Source: Bradyrhizobium murdochi (GTDB taxonomy: Bacteria; Pseudomonadota; Alphaproteobacteria; Rhizobiales; Xanthobacteraceae). Taken from it: a stretch of 64,000 nt of DNA. Where the stretch lies: positions 57,103 through 121,102 of the forward strand of contig NZ_AXAU01000012.1 of assembly GCF_000472965.1 (NCBI RefSeq), given 5' to 3'. The translations under genes were made by a program, and so were the position numbers. The notes beneath the pieces were generated by a model that saw only the letters and a program-made list of their open reading frames with translations, ran no database searches and was not told the DNA's origin. Shown here one piece after another: positions 8,222 through 17,569 of this stretch (its first letter is position 1; every line of letters starts with the position of its first letter).

Positions 8222-9193
8222 TCACTCCCGTTTCATATTGGCCGCCAAAATCACCCTGCTCCACTTCTTGACTTCGTCGGAGATCAGTTTGGCGAAGTCG
8301 GCGGGCGACCCGCCAAGAGCCGTGCCGCCCAGATCGGCAAGCCGCGCTTGGAGTTTCGGATCGGCGATGCTGACGTTGACCTCCTTGTTCAGCTTTTCGA
8401 TGACTTCTTCCGGCGTGCGCTTTGGACCGCCAATACCGAACCATGCACTTGCCTCGTAACCCGGCAAGGTTTCGCCCAGAGCTGGAACGTCCGGCAATAT
8501 TGGCGAGCGCGCCGCCGTCGTTACCGCCAGGGCGCGGAAATTGCCGGCCCTGACATATTCGATCGATGAGAGTAGCGGGCCAAAATAGACCTGCGCTTCG
8601 CCGGTGAGAAGGGCAGGAAATACCTGCGCGCCCCGATAAGGCACGTGAAAGAGATCGACGCCGGCCATCGTTTTGAACATTTCGCCGGCCAAGTGGGTCG
8701 TAGATCCGGTCCCGGCTGACGCCATATTGACCTTGCCGGGATTAGCCTTCGCGTAGGCGATGAACTCCGCGACTGTCTTGGCGGGAACCGATGGGTGGAC
8801 CTCCATGACCAACGGCACACGAACGATACCTGCGATCGGCGCGATATCGCGGATGAGGTCGAAGTTAAGCTTGAGCATGGTCGCATTTATCGCATTTGTT
8901 GCGGTAACCAACAGCAGCGTGTAGCCGTCCGGGGATGCCCGCACGACCGCCTCAGTCGCGATGTTGCCGGTAGCGCCACTGCGGTTCTCGATGACAAATG
9001 ACCGTCCAAGTCGCTCCGACAGCGATTGACCGATCAATCGCGCGACGATGTCAGGTGCTCCGCCCGCGCCAAAGCCTTCGAGCAGGTGCACCGGTCGCGT
9101 CGGGTAGCTCTGCGCGCTAGCGAAGCGGGATAATACCGGAAGCGTGGCAGCGGCCGCTGCCAGATGCAGGAATTGACGGCGTGGAACTTTCAT
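8222..9193 (-). CDS. Tripartite tricarboxylate transporter (Bug) substrate-binding protein
   Basis: A 323-residue periplasmic solute receptor of the Bug/TctC family. It has an N-terminal Tat-like signal (PRRQFLHLAAAAATL), then YPTRPVHLLEGFGAGG, the ligand-binding segment SGATGNIATEAV, and the conserved YRGAQVFPALLTGEAQ region. ATG 9193 has GGAGG five bases upstream, which decides it over upstream frame extensions. No TctA/TctB membrane genes are nearby, so it is an orphan receptor, as is common for Bug proteins. It lies head-on between the two cyclase paralogues. The ligand is unknown, probably a carboxylate. Confidence 0.9.
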   Translation of the reverse strand: MKVPRRQFLHLAAAAATLPVLSRFASAQSYPTRPVHLLEGFGAGGAPDIVARLIGQSLSERLGRSFVIENRSGATGNIATEAVVRASPDGYTLLLVTATNAINATMLKLNFDLIRDIAPIAGIVRVPLVMEVHPSVPAKTVAEFIAYAKANPGKVNMASAGTGSTTHLAGEMFKTMAGVDLFHVPYRGAQVFPALLTGEAQVYFGPLLSSIEYVRAGNFRALAVTTAARSPILPDVPALGETLPGYEASAWFGIGGPKRTPEEVIEKLNKEVNVSIADPKLQARLADLGGTALGGSPADFAKLISDEVKKWSRVILAANMKRE

Positions 9194-9597
9194 TGCGGCC
9201 TCCCAAACTGCTGGCATGCGGAGTCCCTGCGGAGCCGCACGGGAGGCCGCACACGCAGATGTCGGTTTAATTTCGATGCGCGCCTGCCGACGGCATGAGC
9301 GCTGCGGCTATAATAGAAGGGACTTCGGCACGTCCCGCTCGGCAGCTCGTCATCAGGCTACATCAGTTGCACGACCGGCGGAAGGCATGAATTAAGAGCC
9401 ATGTTGCACCGTCAGCAACTGGCACTTTTGAGACATGCCGGCCGGCACTGATAATGTCTGTTCATCGGGGAAGAGCGGAAGTCATTGGCCAACGTCTAAA
9501 CGGCGCTGTTGACCCATTTCGGACCTTGGGCGTAGCCGGACATCGACCCACAATCGTGCTATATAACCATTCGATTTCCCCAGTACGGGGGACCATC
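9194..9597. other. Intergenic region with repeat copy and a TATAAT box
   Basis: About 400 bases between the divergent Bug gene and cyclase 2. It contains a perfect TATAAT at 9309-9314 on the + strand with only a poor -35 match upstream, and a repeat copy with core 9453-9484. Nothing here looks protein-coding. Confidence 0.4.
9440..9525. repeat. Degenerate palindromic intergenic repeat, copy 5' of cyclase 2
   Basis: The core ATGTCTGTTCATCGGGG with AGAGCGGAAGT (about 9453-9484) matches the copy at 8094-8124 at most positions. GTCTAAACGGCGCTGTTGACC (9500-9520) matches 8152-8172. The repeat thus brackets the Bug gene between the two cyclase paralogues. Confidence 0.55.
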
Positions 9598-11385
9598 TTG
9601 AGCAGCGAGCACGTAGAGCGACGACTAGCAGCTATTCTGGCGGCGGATGTCGCAGGCTCCTGCCGCTTAATAGGGATAGACGAAGAAGGCACGCTGGCGC
9701 GACTGAAAGCGCTTAGAAGGACGCTTTTCGATCCCAAAATCGCTGAGCATCGCGGACGCATCGTCAAGAATACCGGGGACGGCGCTCTCGTTGAGTTCGC
9801 CAGCGTCGTCGACGCCGTGCGATGCGCCGTCGAAGTTCAGCGCCGCATGGCCGAACAAAATATCGACGTGCCGCAGGACAAGCGTATCGAACTCCGCATC
9901 GGCATTCACGTCGGCGATATCATCATTGATGACAACGATATCTTTGGCGATGGCGTCAACATCGCCGTGCGTCTCGAAGGGATCGCAGAACCGGGAGGTA
10001 TTTGCATTTCCGACGACGCGCAGCGGCAAATCCGGGGCAAGGTCGAGCTTGCCTGTGTCGATATGGGCATGCAGGTCCTCAAGAATATTGCTGAGCCCCT
10101 GCGTGCGTGGTGCGTGAGGTTTGACGTGGCTGTGTCGACGTCGATGAGACCATCTGCGGTTACTGCTCAACCTCTCACAGTTCCCGGCAAACCTTCCATT
10201 GCTGTTCTGCCATTCATCAACATGAGCGGCGATCCGGAACAGGATTACTTTGCCGACGGCATGGTCGAGGACATCATCACGGCACTGTCTCGCTTCAAGG
10301 CGCTGTTCGTCATCGCCCGCAATTCGAGCTTCACCTACAAGGGACGCGCCGTCGACGTGAAGCAGGTCGGACGCGCGCTCGGGGTGCGCTACGTGTTGGA
10401 AGGTAGCGTTCGCAAAGCGGCAAATCGAGTCCGCATCACAGGACAGCTTGTCGATACCGCCACTGGGGCACATCTTTGGGCAGAACGGTTTGATGGTGGG
10501 CTCAGCGACGTCTTCGATCTGCAGGACCAGGTTACTGAGAGCGTTGTCGGGGCGATCGCCCCAGCGGTTGAACAAGCCGAGATCGAGCGCGCCAAGCGCA
10601 AGCCGACCGAGAGTCTCGATGTCTATACGCTCTACTTACGCGGTTTGGCCAGGTCTTATCAGTTTGCGAGCCGGCAAGCGAACGACGAGGCATTGCGCCT
10701 GTTCAACAGCGCGATCGAGCTCGACCCAGATTTTGCCTCCGCCTATGGTTGTGCAGCCTTTTGCTATGTCATTGCCAAGTTCAATGGCTGGATTTCAGGC
10801 ACAGCGAACGAGATTGCCGAAGTGACGAGGCTCGCCCAGCGGGCGGTTGAGTTGGGCAAGGATGACGCGATCGCGCTCGCCGCCAGCGGGCAGGCGTTAA
10901 TGTATGTCGTTCGCGATCTCGAGGCAGGCGCCGCCTTGATCGATCGCGCGCTTGTGCTCAATTCCAATTCGGCGGAGGCATGGTATTGCGGCGGCTGGGC
11001 AAAAAACTGGCTCGGCGAGCAAGAAGCTGCGATCGTGCGCTTCGCGCGTGCCATGCGCCTGAGCCCACTTGATCCGCGGATGAGCGGTATGCGGTCCGGG
11101 ACCGCGCTTGCCCATTTCCTCTTGGGCCGCTATGACGAAGCGGCATCGTGGGCGGCAATGGCATTGCAGGACAGGCCGGATTATCAACCTGGATTACGCA
11201 TCGCCGCCGCAAGCAACGCAATGGCCGGGCGACCGGAGCAGGCAAGTCAGGCAGTGGCTCGGCTGCGGCAAGTGAATCCCGCGTTACGTGTTTCCACTCT
11301 CAAGGACGTGCTGCCCCATTATCGGCGGGCCGAAGACTTCTCGCGATACCAAGAAGGATTGCGGCGAGCCGGGCTGCCCGAATGA
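9598..11385 (+). CDS. Class III adenylate/guanylate cyclase with TolB-like domain and TPR repeats (copy 2)
   Basis: A 595-residue paralogue of the protein encoded at 6265. The cyclase domain keeps Asp17 (LAADVAGSC), Asp61 (NTGDGALVEF) and the Asn/Arg pair in GDGVNIAVRLEG. The TolB-like segment SIAVLPFINMSGDPEQDYF and the following ~130 residues are nearly the same as in copy 1, while the TPR region diverges more. The family-consistent start is a TTG at 9598 preceded by GGGGGA at 9587-9592. An upstream ATG (9454) would add 48 residues that lie partly in repeat DNA and look non-coding. Predicted soluble. Product cAMP is inferred. Confidence 0.87.
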   Translation: MSSEHVERRLAAILAADVAGSCRLIGIDEEGTLARLKALRRTLFDPKIAEHRGRIVKNTGDGALVEFASVVDAVRCAVEVQRRMAEQNIDVPQDKRIELRIGIHVGDIIIDDNDIFGDGVNIAVRLEGIAEPGGICISDDAQRQIRGKVELACVDMGMQVLKNIAEPLRAWCVRFDVAVSTSMRPSAVTAQPLTVPGKPSIAVLPFINMSGDPEQDYFADGMVEDIITALSRFKALFVIARNSSFTYKGRAVDVKQVGRALGVRYVLEGSVRKAANRVRITGQLVDTATGAHLWAERFDGGLSDVFDLQDQVTESVVGAIAPAVEQAEIERAKRKPTESLDVYTLYLRGLARSYQFASRQANDEALRLFNSAIELDPDFASAYGCAAFCYVIAKFNGWISGTANEIAEVTRLAQRAVELGKDDAIALAASGQALMYVVRDLEAGAALIDRALVLNSNSAEAWYCGGWAKNWLGEQEAAIVRFARAMRLSPLDPRMSGMRSGTALAHFLLGRYDEAASWAAMALQDRPDYQPGLRIAAASNAMAGRPEQASQAVARLRQVNPALRVSTLKDVLPHYRRAEDFSRYQEGLRRAGLPE

Positions 11386-11640
11386 CCATCGCAGCCAGAT
11401 GCTCGCCCGTGGCAACGAGGTGATCGAAAGAGGGACTTCCGTTGTTGGCACTTTTCGGACCTGAAGGATCTGGCTGACGATGCCCGTTGTTGAGGGCAAA
11501 GCGGACTTCCCAGTTGCGCACTCAGACTTCTGAGTTTGACCCCAACCGGACATGTCGCGAGCCGCTACTCGAATCGACCCGTCGGAAAGGGAAGTAGCTT
11601 TGCCAGATCGAGAAGTCAGAGCTAAGGCCAGGCATTTTTC
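11386..11640. repeat. Intergenic region with a diverged palindromic repeat copy
   Basis: Non-coding DNA after cyclase 2. The segment 11482-11508 (GCCCGTTGTTGAGGGC then AAAGCGGACTT) is a further diverged copy of the repeat seen at 8094 and 9453, and GAGTTTGACCCC near 11533 matches the repeat's distal block. No open frame has a ribosome-binding site or family resemblance. Confidence 0.45.
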
Positions 11641-11669
11641 TTGACGGAGCAGTTAGTCGGTAGGATCAT
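11641..11669 (+). promoter_or_regulatory. Candidate sigma-70-type promoter of the metallo-beta-lactamase-fold gene
   Basis: TTGACG at 11641-11646 is followed after 17 bases by GATCAT at 11664-11669 (4 of 6 consensus positions). It would give a leader of roughly 85-90 bases to the ATG at 11764. The call rests on hexamer match and spacing only. Confidence 0.35.
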
Positions 11670-11763
11670 ATTTGACTTGAGACGCCCGACCTTCCGGAAC
11701 GAACCCGTGCGGTCCCGCGCCTTCTGTTTATGGCCTCGTGGTTGGCAGAACGGGAGGTTAGCA

Positions 11764-12966
11764 ATGGCTATCGATTACACCTCAGCTTCAATCGCGCTAT
11801 CACAAACAGGTGCTGCTCAGGCGCCTCGGCGGCAGTTTTTCTGCGACGAGGTTGGGCGGCGAGAATTTGTCTGCGGCGGAGGCGCCAGTCTCTTTAGCCT
11901 GATACTTGCCACAATACTCGGTAGCTCGAAGCCAGTCAGGGCCGAGGCCATGACCGGATCATTGCCTGAGCTCGACCGCGTGGCAGTCCGGATAGTGATC
12001 GATAGCTATCAGTTCGCTGTCGCTCCGAGCAGAAAGCTGCCCAACCTCGATGTCCAGCACTTTGGCTGGGGTCTTAGCGACAAGCCGCCGCGCAAAACGT
12101 TGGTCAGCGAATTCGGCCTTGCGATGCATGTCGAGTCGCGGCGCGGTAACGAGACGCGCAATATCCTGGTTGATTTCGGCTTCACGCCGGAAGCCCTTCT
12201 CAACAATGCGAGCTTGCTCGGTATTGACCCTGCGGCCATCGACGCACTTGTGCTCAGCCACGGGCACCAGGACCACTTTGGCGGTCTCGTCGGTTTCTTG
12301 CAGGCGCACCGTGGCAAGCTGAAGCCCAAACTGCCGTTGTTTGTCGGCGGCGAAGGATGTTTCTGCGCGCGCGAGTGGACTGCAGCCCCGGTGCGGGGCA
12401 GCTTCGGCGTCATCGACCGCAAAGCACTCGAGGAGGCCGACCTTGCCGTAACCGTCGCGGACAGACCTGCCCTGGTTGCCGATCACGCCGTGGCGACGGG
12501 GCAGATCAGCCAGAAGAGCTTCGAGAAGGTGCTATCACCGAGCGCAATGACCATTGGTTTCGACCGAGGCATCGGCTGCTATCCCGAGCGCCTCAGCGAG
12601 GCGGAACGCACTACGCCCGTCGTCCCGGATCAGTTTCAGCACGAGATCGCGACGGCGTTCAATCTGAAAGGACGGGGGCTTGTCGTCCTAACTTCATGCA
12701 GCCATCGCGGCGTGGTCAACGCGATCAAGCAAGCTCAAGCCGCCTCCGGCGTGGAAAAAATTCATGCGGTGATCGGCGGCTTTCATCTCGCGCCCTATCA
12801 AGAGGACTACGTTCGAGATACGGTCAAGGCACTGCGGGAAATCGATCCAACTTTCGTGATTCCGCTGCATTGCACGGGGGAGCCTTTTTACGAAACCGCG
12901 CGAGCTGCGATGCCGACAAAGCTCCTACGCTCGTACACCGGAACTCGATTGGTTTTCGAGGCGTGA
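11764..12966 (+). CDS. Tat-exported metallo-beta-lactamase-fold hydrolase
   Basis: A 400-residue protein with the zinc-binding motif HGHQDH at 166-171 and later histidines in SCSHRG (311-315), GGFH (338-341) and PLHC (367-370). This fits the MBL branch often annotated as dihydropterin-linked RFA-P synthase-like (COG1237); that name does not prove the reaction. The N-terminus has GRREFVCGGG plus a hydrophobic run ending near AEA, a plausible twin-arginine signal. GGGAGG at 11752-11757 supports ATG 11764 over an upstream extension. It stands alone between repeats, with no operon partner. Substrate unknown. Confidence 0.85.
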   Translation: MAIDYTSASIALSQTGAAQAPRRQFFCDEVGRREFVCGGGASLFSLILATILGSSKPVRAEAMTGSLPELDRVAVRIVIDSYQFAVAPSRKLPNLDVQHFGWGLSDKPPRKTLVSEFGLAMHVESRRGNETRNILVDFGFTPEALLNNASLLGIDPAAIDALVLSHGHQDHFGGLVGFLQAHRGKLKPKLPLFVGGEGCFCAREWTAAPVRGSFGVIDRKALEEADLAVTVADRPALVADHAVATGQISQKSFEKVLSPSAMTIGFDRGIGCYPERLSEAERTTPVVPDQFQHEIATAFNLKGRGLVVLTSCSHRGVVNAIKQAQAASGVEKIHAVIGGFHLAPYQEDYVRDTVKALREIDPTFVIPLHCTGEPFYETARAAMPTKLLRSYTGTRLVFEA

Positions 12967-12984
12967 GCATAGCCTAACCATTAC

Positions 12985-13075
12985 GTGAATGTCCGTTCGC
13001 GGCACATAGCGTCGTTACGCTGTTATGCAGTAGCACGTCGGCTATCGGGGCATAGCGGACTCTGGCGCGGCGCCC
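12985..13075. repeat. Degenerate palindromic intergenic repeat, copy after the MBL gene
   Basis: At 13037-13060 the sequence GTCGGCTATCGGGGCATAGC followed by GGAC forms an imperfect palindrome. It matches the 5939-5974 copy (GGGGCATAGCCGA) and the GGGG core of the copies at 8094 and 9453. It lies between the convergent MBL and RND genes and contains no gene. Confidence 0.5.
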
Positions 13076-13198
13076 GGCAAATTTATAGTTCATGGACTGG
13101 ATGCATCGGCCGCCGCCTGCGCCAAGGCTTCTCGACGGCCCGAGACCGCAAGTCCCGGCGAAGCCCTGGCGTCGCGGGGTCACGGAGCATGACAGCGT

Positions 13199-16100
13199 CT
13201 ATGACTTCACCGGCGCCGGCGGGCCAGCCACCTCGGCTTCCGCCACTTCCTCCACCTTCTCCCTGTCTCCCGCCAGCACGCGCTGCACTGAGACGAAGAA
13301 CACCGGCACCATCAACAGCGCCAGGATCACGACCGCGATCATGCCGCCCATCACGCTGGTGCCGAGCGCCTGTTGGCTGGCGCCGCCGGCTCCCGTCGCA
13401 ATCGCCATCGGCAGCACGCCGCAGACGAAGGCTAGGCCGGTCATCAGGATCGGGCGGAAGCGCAGCGAACAGGCTTCGACCGTCGCCTCGATCAGCGGCT
13501 TACCTTGCGCACGCAGATCCTTGGCGAATTCGATGATGAGGATGGCGTCTTTCGCCGCAAGGCCGATGATGGTGATCAGGCCGACGGTGAAGTAGACATC
13601 GTTCGGCAGCCCCCGCATGGTCGCGGCAATCACCGCGCCGCAGATGCCGAGCGGCACCGTCAGCAAGACCGCAAGCGGAATGGTCCAGCTCTCATAGAGC
13701 GCGGCAAGCAGCAGGAACACCACCAGCACCGAGAGGCCGAGCAGGAACGGCGCCTGCGAGCCCGACAGCTTTTCCTGCAGCGACTGGCCGGTCCATTCGA
13801 AACCGAAGCCGCGCGGCAGCTTGTTGGCCAGCCGCTCCATCTCTGCGATGGCATCGCCGGAGGTGAAGCCGGGTTTGGCTTCGCCTGAGATACGCACGGC
13901 GGGATAGTAGTTAAAGCCCGCGATCTGGGTCGGCCCCTTCGACCACTGGACCGTGGCGAAAGCGGAGAACGGCACCAACTGACCGCGGCTGTTCTTGACG
14001 TTGTAATTGAGAATGTCGTCGGCGTTCATGCGGCTGGCGCGGTCGGCCTGCACGATCACGCGCTGCATCCTGCCGCGGTTCGGAAAGTCGTTGATATAGT
14101 TCGAGCCGAGATTGGTCGAAATCGTCTGGTTGATGTCCTCGAAGGTGACGCCGAACGCGCCGGCTTTTTCGCGGTCGATCATAAGATTGACCTGCGGCGC
14201 CGGCGGCAGGCCCTCGACATAGACCTTCTGCAGGACGGGGCTGGCGTTGGCTTCTGCGATCAGCCGGTCGGATGCGGCAACCAGCGCCGGATAGCCCTTC
14301 TGGCCGCGGTCCTGCAGGCGGAACGAGAAGCCGGAGGAATTGCCGAGATTGTCGATCGGCGGCGGCTGCAGCGCCGAGATCCTAGCGTCGCGGATCGACG
14401 AGAGCTCGCGGTTGATGTCGGCGACAATCGCGGCGGCGGAATCCTTTTTGCCACGCTCCGACCAGTCCTTCAGCGTGATGAAGGCCTGCGCGGTGTTCAT
14501 GCCCTGGCCGAGGAAGCTGAAGCCAGTGAGGAACGTGACGTCCTCGACGCCGGCGCGATTGAGCAGATATTTCTCCACGGCCTCGACCGCTGCTTCGGTG
14601 CGGGCGTAGGAGGAGTCGGACGGCGTCTGCACGTCCGTCGTGATGAAGCCCTGGTCGTCGACCGGCAGGAAGCCGCCGGGCAGCCGGACGAAGGCCCAGC
14701 CGAGGCCGATGAGCAGCGCGGCGTAGATCAGCATCAAACGCCCGGTGCGCTTCAGCGAGCCCTGCACGGTGCGCGAATAGCCGCCACGGCTCGTCTCGAG
14801 CACGCGGTTGAACCAGCCGAACACGCCCTTGCGCGCATGGCCGTGGCCGGCCTCGACCGGCTTCAACAGCGTCGCGCACAGCGCCGGCGTCAGCGAAAGC
14901 GCCAGCAGCGCGGAGAAGGCGATGGCCGAGATCATGGTGACCGAGAACTGGCGATAGATGATGCCGACCGATCCCGGAAAGAACGCCATCGGCACGAACA
15001 CGGCCATCAGCACCAGCGTGATGCCGATGATGGCGCTGGTGATCTGCGACATCGCCTTGCGGGTCGCTTCCTTCGGCGGCAGGCCCTCTTCCGCCATGAT
15101 CCGCTCGACATTCTCGACCACGACGATGGCGTCGTCGACGAGGATGCCGACCGCCAGCACCATGCCGAACATGGTCAGCATGTTGATGGAATAGCCGGCC
15201 GCCATCAGCATCGCACAGGTGCCGAGCAGCGCCACCGGCACCACGATGGTCGGGATGATGGTGTAGCGGATGTTCTGCAGGAACAGGAACATCACGATGA
15301 AGACCAGCACCACCGCTTCCACCAGCGTCATCAACACCTTGTTGATCGAAGCCTTGACGACGGGCGTGATGTTGTAGGGGATTTCGTAGCCGATATTGGC
15401 CGGAAAGAACTTTGATAGTTCCTTCATCTTGGCTTCGACGGCGCTGGCGGTGGCAAGCGCGTTGCCGGTCGGCGACAGCAGCACCGAAAGGCCAGCCGTC
15501 GGCTTGCCGTTGAGCCGCGTGTTGAACTGGTAGCTCAAGCCGCCGATCTCGATACGGGCGACGTCGCGCAACCGCACCGTCGATCCATCCGGATTGGCGC
15601 GCAGCGTGATGGCGCCGAATTCATCCGGCGATGAGAGCTGACCCTTGACCAGCACCAGCGCGGAGATCCTCTGCTCCGGCGTGCTCGGCTCGGCGCCGAC
15701 GCTGCCCGAGGCGACCTGGGCATTCTGCGCCGAGATCGCCTTGTTGACGTCGTCGGCGGTGAGGCCGTAGCCGACCAGCTTGGCCGGATCGACCCAGATC
15801 CGCAGCGAACGTTCGGTGGAATAGAGCGTGGCGCGGCCAACGCCGGGAATGCGCCTGATCTCGCCGAGCACGTTGCGGATCATGAAATCGCCTAGGCCGA
15901 TTTCGTCGAGCGAGCCGTCGGCCGAATTCAGCGTGATGATCTGCAGCACGGCAGAGGAGGCCTCCTCGACTAGGATGCCTTGCTGGATCACCGCGCGCGG
16001 GAGCCGCGCCTCGACGCGCTTGAGACGGTTCTGCACTTCGACCGACGCCGCGCCCGTCTCCGTGCCGGGCACGAAGTTGGCGATGATTTCGACCTGCCCC

Positions 16101-16354
16101 AGCGAGTCAGAGGTAGATTCGAAATTGAGAATGCCGGAGGCGCCGTTGAGCTCCTCCTCGATCAGCCGCGTGACGCTGTTGTAGAGGTTCTCCGGCGACG
16201 CGCCGGGATAGCTGGTCGAGATCGAGATCGAAGGCGGTGCGATGATCGGATATTGCGCGACCGCCAGCAACGGGATCGAGATCGCGCCGATCAGGCAGAT
16301 GAAAAGCGCGACTACCCAGGCGAAGATCGGCCGGTCAATGAAGAAGCTGGGCAT
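13199..16354 (-). CDS. RND efflux transporter, HAE1 family (AcrB/MexB-like)
   Basis: A 1051-residue inner-membrane pump, full length for the family. The start MPSFFIDRPIFAWVVALFIC and the duplicated arrangement of transmembrane bundles and large periplasmic loops are typical. The proton-relay residues are present: paired aspartates in VGILVDDAIVVVENVER (TM4) and a lysine in GLAAKDAILIIEFA (TM10). It follows the adaptor gene by 9 bases on the same strand and will act with it and an outer-membrane channel encoded elsewhere, as no TolC-like gene is nearby. Substrates are probably hydrophobic or amphiphilic compounds. Confidence 0.97.
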   Translation of the reverse strand: MPSFFIDRPIFAWVVALFICLIGAISIPLLAVAQYPIIAPPSISISTSYPGASPENLYNSVTRLIEEELNGASGILNFESTSDSLGQVEIIANFVPGTETGAASVEVQNRLKRVEARLPRAVIQQGILVEEASSAVLQIITLNSADGSLDEIGLGDFMIRNVLGEIRRIPGVGRATLYSTERSLRIWVDPAKLVGYGLTADDVNKAISAQNAQVASGSVGAEPSTPEQRISALVLVKGQLSSPDEFGAITLRANPDGSTVRLRDVARIEIGGLSYQFNTRLNGKPTAGLSVLLSPTGNALATASAVEAKMKELSKFFPANIGYEIPYNITPVVKASINKVLMTLVEAVVLVFIVMFLFLQNIRYTIIPTIVVPVALLGTCAMLMAAGYSINMLTMFGMVLAVGILVDDAIVVVENVERIMAEEGLPPKEATRKAMSQITSAIIGITLVLMAVFVPMAFFPGSVGIIYRQFSVTMISAIAFSALLALSLTPALCATLLKPVEAGHGHARKGVFGWFNRVLETSRGGYSRTVQGSLKRTGRLMLIYAALLIGLGWAFVRLPGGFLPVDDQGFITTDVQTPSDSSYARTEAAVEAVEKYLLNRAGVEDVTFLTGFSFLGQGMNTAQAFITLKDWSERGKKDSAAAIVADINRELSSIRDARISALQPPPIDNLGNSSGFSFRLQDRGQKGYPALVAASDRLIAEANASPVLQKVYVEGLPPAPQVNLMIDREKAGAFGVTFEDINQTISTNLGSNYINDFPNRGRMQRVIVQADRASRMNADDILNYNVKNSRGQLVPFSAFATVQWSKGPTQIAGFNYYPAVRISGEAKPGFTSGDAIAEMERLANKLPRGFGFEWTGQSLQEKLSGSQAPFLLGLSVLVVFLLLAALYESWTIPLAVLLTVPLGICGAVIAATMRGLPNDVYFTVGLITIIGLAAKDAILIIEFAKDLRAQGKPLIEATVEACSLRFRPILMTGLAFVCGVLPMAIATGAGGASQQALGTSVMGGMIAVVILALLMVPVFFVSVQRVLAGDREKVEEVAEAEVAGPPAPVKS

Positions 16355-16363
16355 CTCCCGGTC

Positions 16364-17569
16364 TCAGCGGGACGCTTGCGCTGCAGGTGCTGCCGGTATC
16401 GTACCAACCGAGGCATCCGCATCGATCCACGCCTTCGCCTTGACCTTGTCGCCGGCAACAAACTTCTGGAACCCGTCGACGATGACGCGGTCGCCCTCTT
16501 TGAGGCCATCGCTGATCAGCCACAGGCCGTCCTGCATCGGGCCGGTGCGGACCGGCTGCGTTGCGACGCGGCCATCGTCCTTGACGACAAAAACCTCGCT
16601 GCCGCCGCCGGCATCGCGCTGGATCGCCTGCTGCGGCACGGCCATGGCATCGGAATCGATGCCCTGTTCGATCAGGACGCGGACATACATGCCGGGCAGT
16701 AGTTCGCGGTTCGGATTCGGAAACTGTCCGCGCAGCGTGACCTGCCCGGTATAGGCGTCGACCTTGGCATCGGAGAACAGAAGCTTGCCGGGAATCGAAT
16801 AGGCGGGACCATCGTCGAGCACGAGGCGGACCTTGGCCACGTCGGGCGCGATCCGGTCGAGGTCGCCGCTTTCGAGCGCACGGCGCAGCTTGTTCATCTC
16901 CGCGATCGATTGGGTGAAGTCGGCGTAGATTGGATCGAGTTGCTGGATCGTGGCGAGACTGGTGGTCTCGTTCTGCACCACCAGCGCGCCTTCGCTCACC
17001 AGCGCCGCGCCGACGACGCCGCTGATCGGCGCACGGATTGTCGCGTAGTCGAGATTGAGTTTCGCGCGGGCGACATCGGCCTTGCGGCTGTCAACTTCAG
17101 CCTCAGCCTGGCGTTGGGCCGCGATGGCCTTTTCGTTCTCGGCCTCGGGCGCCGCGCGCTGGCTGGTCAGCGTCGCAATGCGCCGGGCGTGCTGGGTGGC
17201 GAGATCGAGCGCCGCCTCCGCCTTGTCCAGCGCGGCTTCGCTCGCCTGCAGTTCCACTTCGAACGGTTTGGGGTCGATCCGGTACAGCGGATCGCCGGCC
17301 TTCACCTCGGCACCCTGCTGGAACAGGCGCTCGACGACGATGCCCGAAACCCGCGCACGGACTTCCGAGACCCGGGTGGGTGCGATGCGGCCGGGCAACT
17401 CACGAACGATGGCGCGGGGCTGAGATCTGACGGTGAAAGTGCCTACTTCGGGCTCGGGCGGCTTTGCCGCTGCGGTCGCGGCGATCGGTTCATTGCAGCC
17501 AGCCAAAAGCGGCGCCATCGCAGTCAACACCACAAGGATGCATGCCGATTGCGTTCGTAGTCCGGACAT
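16364..17569 (-). CDS. RND efflux periplasmic adaptor (membrane fusion) lipoprotein
   Basis: A 401-residue HlyD/AcrA-type adaptor. The N-terminus is a lipoprotein signal with lipobox LLAGC near residue 24. It is followed by a barrel-sandwich segment, a helical hairpin rich in Ala/Glu/Gln (about 95-165) and the C-terminal beta-barrel (LLPGMYVRVLIEQGI). It is first gene of a two-gene operon with the RND pump. The upstream region contains a tandem 11-base repeat and a 20-bp palindrome that could bind a repressor. No TetR or MarR gene lies adjacent. Confidence 0.95.
   Translation of the reverse strand: MSGLRTQSACILVVLTAMAPLLAGCNEPIAATAAAKPPEPEVGTFTVRSQPRAIVRELPGRIAPTRVSEVRARVSGIVVERLFQQGAEVKAGDPLYRIDPKPFEVELQASEAALDKAEAALDLATQHARRIATLTSQRAAPEAENEKAIAAQRQAEAEVDSRKADVARAKLNLDYATIRAPISGVVGAALVSEGALVVQNETTSLATIQQLDPIYADFTQSIAEMNKLRRALESGDLDRIAPDVAKVRLVLDDGPAYSIPGKLLFSDAKVDAYTGQVTLRGQFPNPNRELLPGMYVRVLIEQGIDSDAMAVPQQAIQRDAGGGSEVFVVKDDGRVATQPVRTGPMQDGLWLISDGLKEGDRVIVDGFQKFVAGDKVKAKAWIDADASVGTIPAAPAAQASR

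Noticed and set aside
12974-13183. 69-codon minus-strand frame in the gap after the MBL gene
   Set aside because: It translates the palindromic repeat (VRYAPIADV-type words recurrent in such repeat DNA) and has no start signal.
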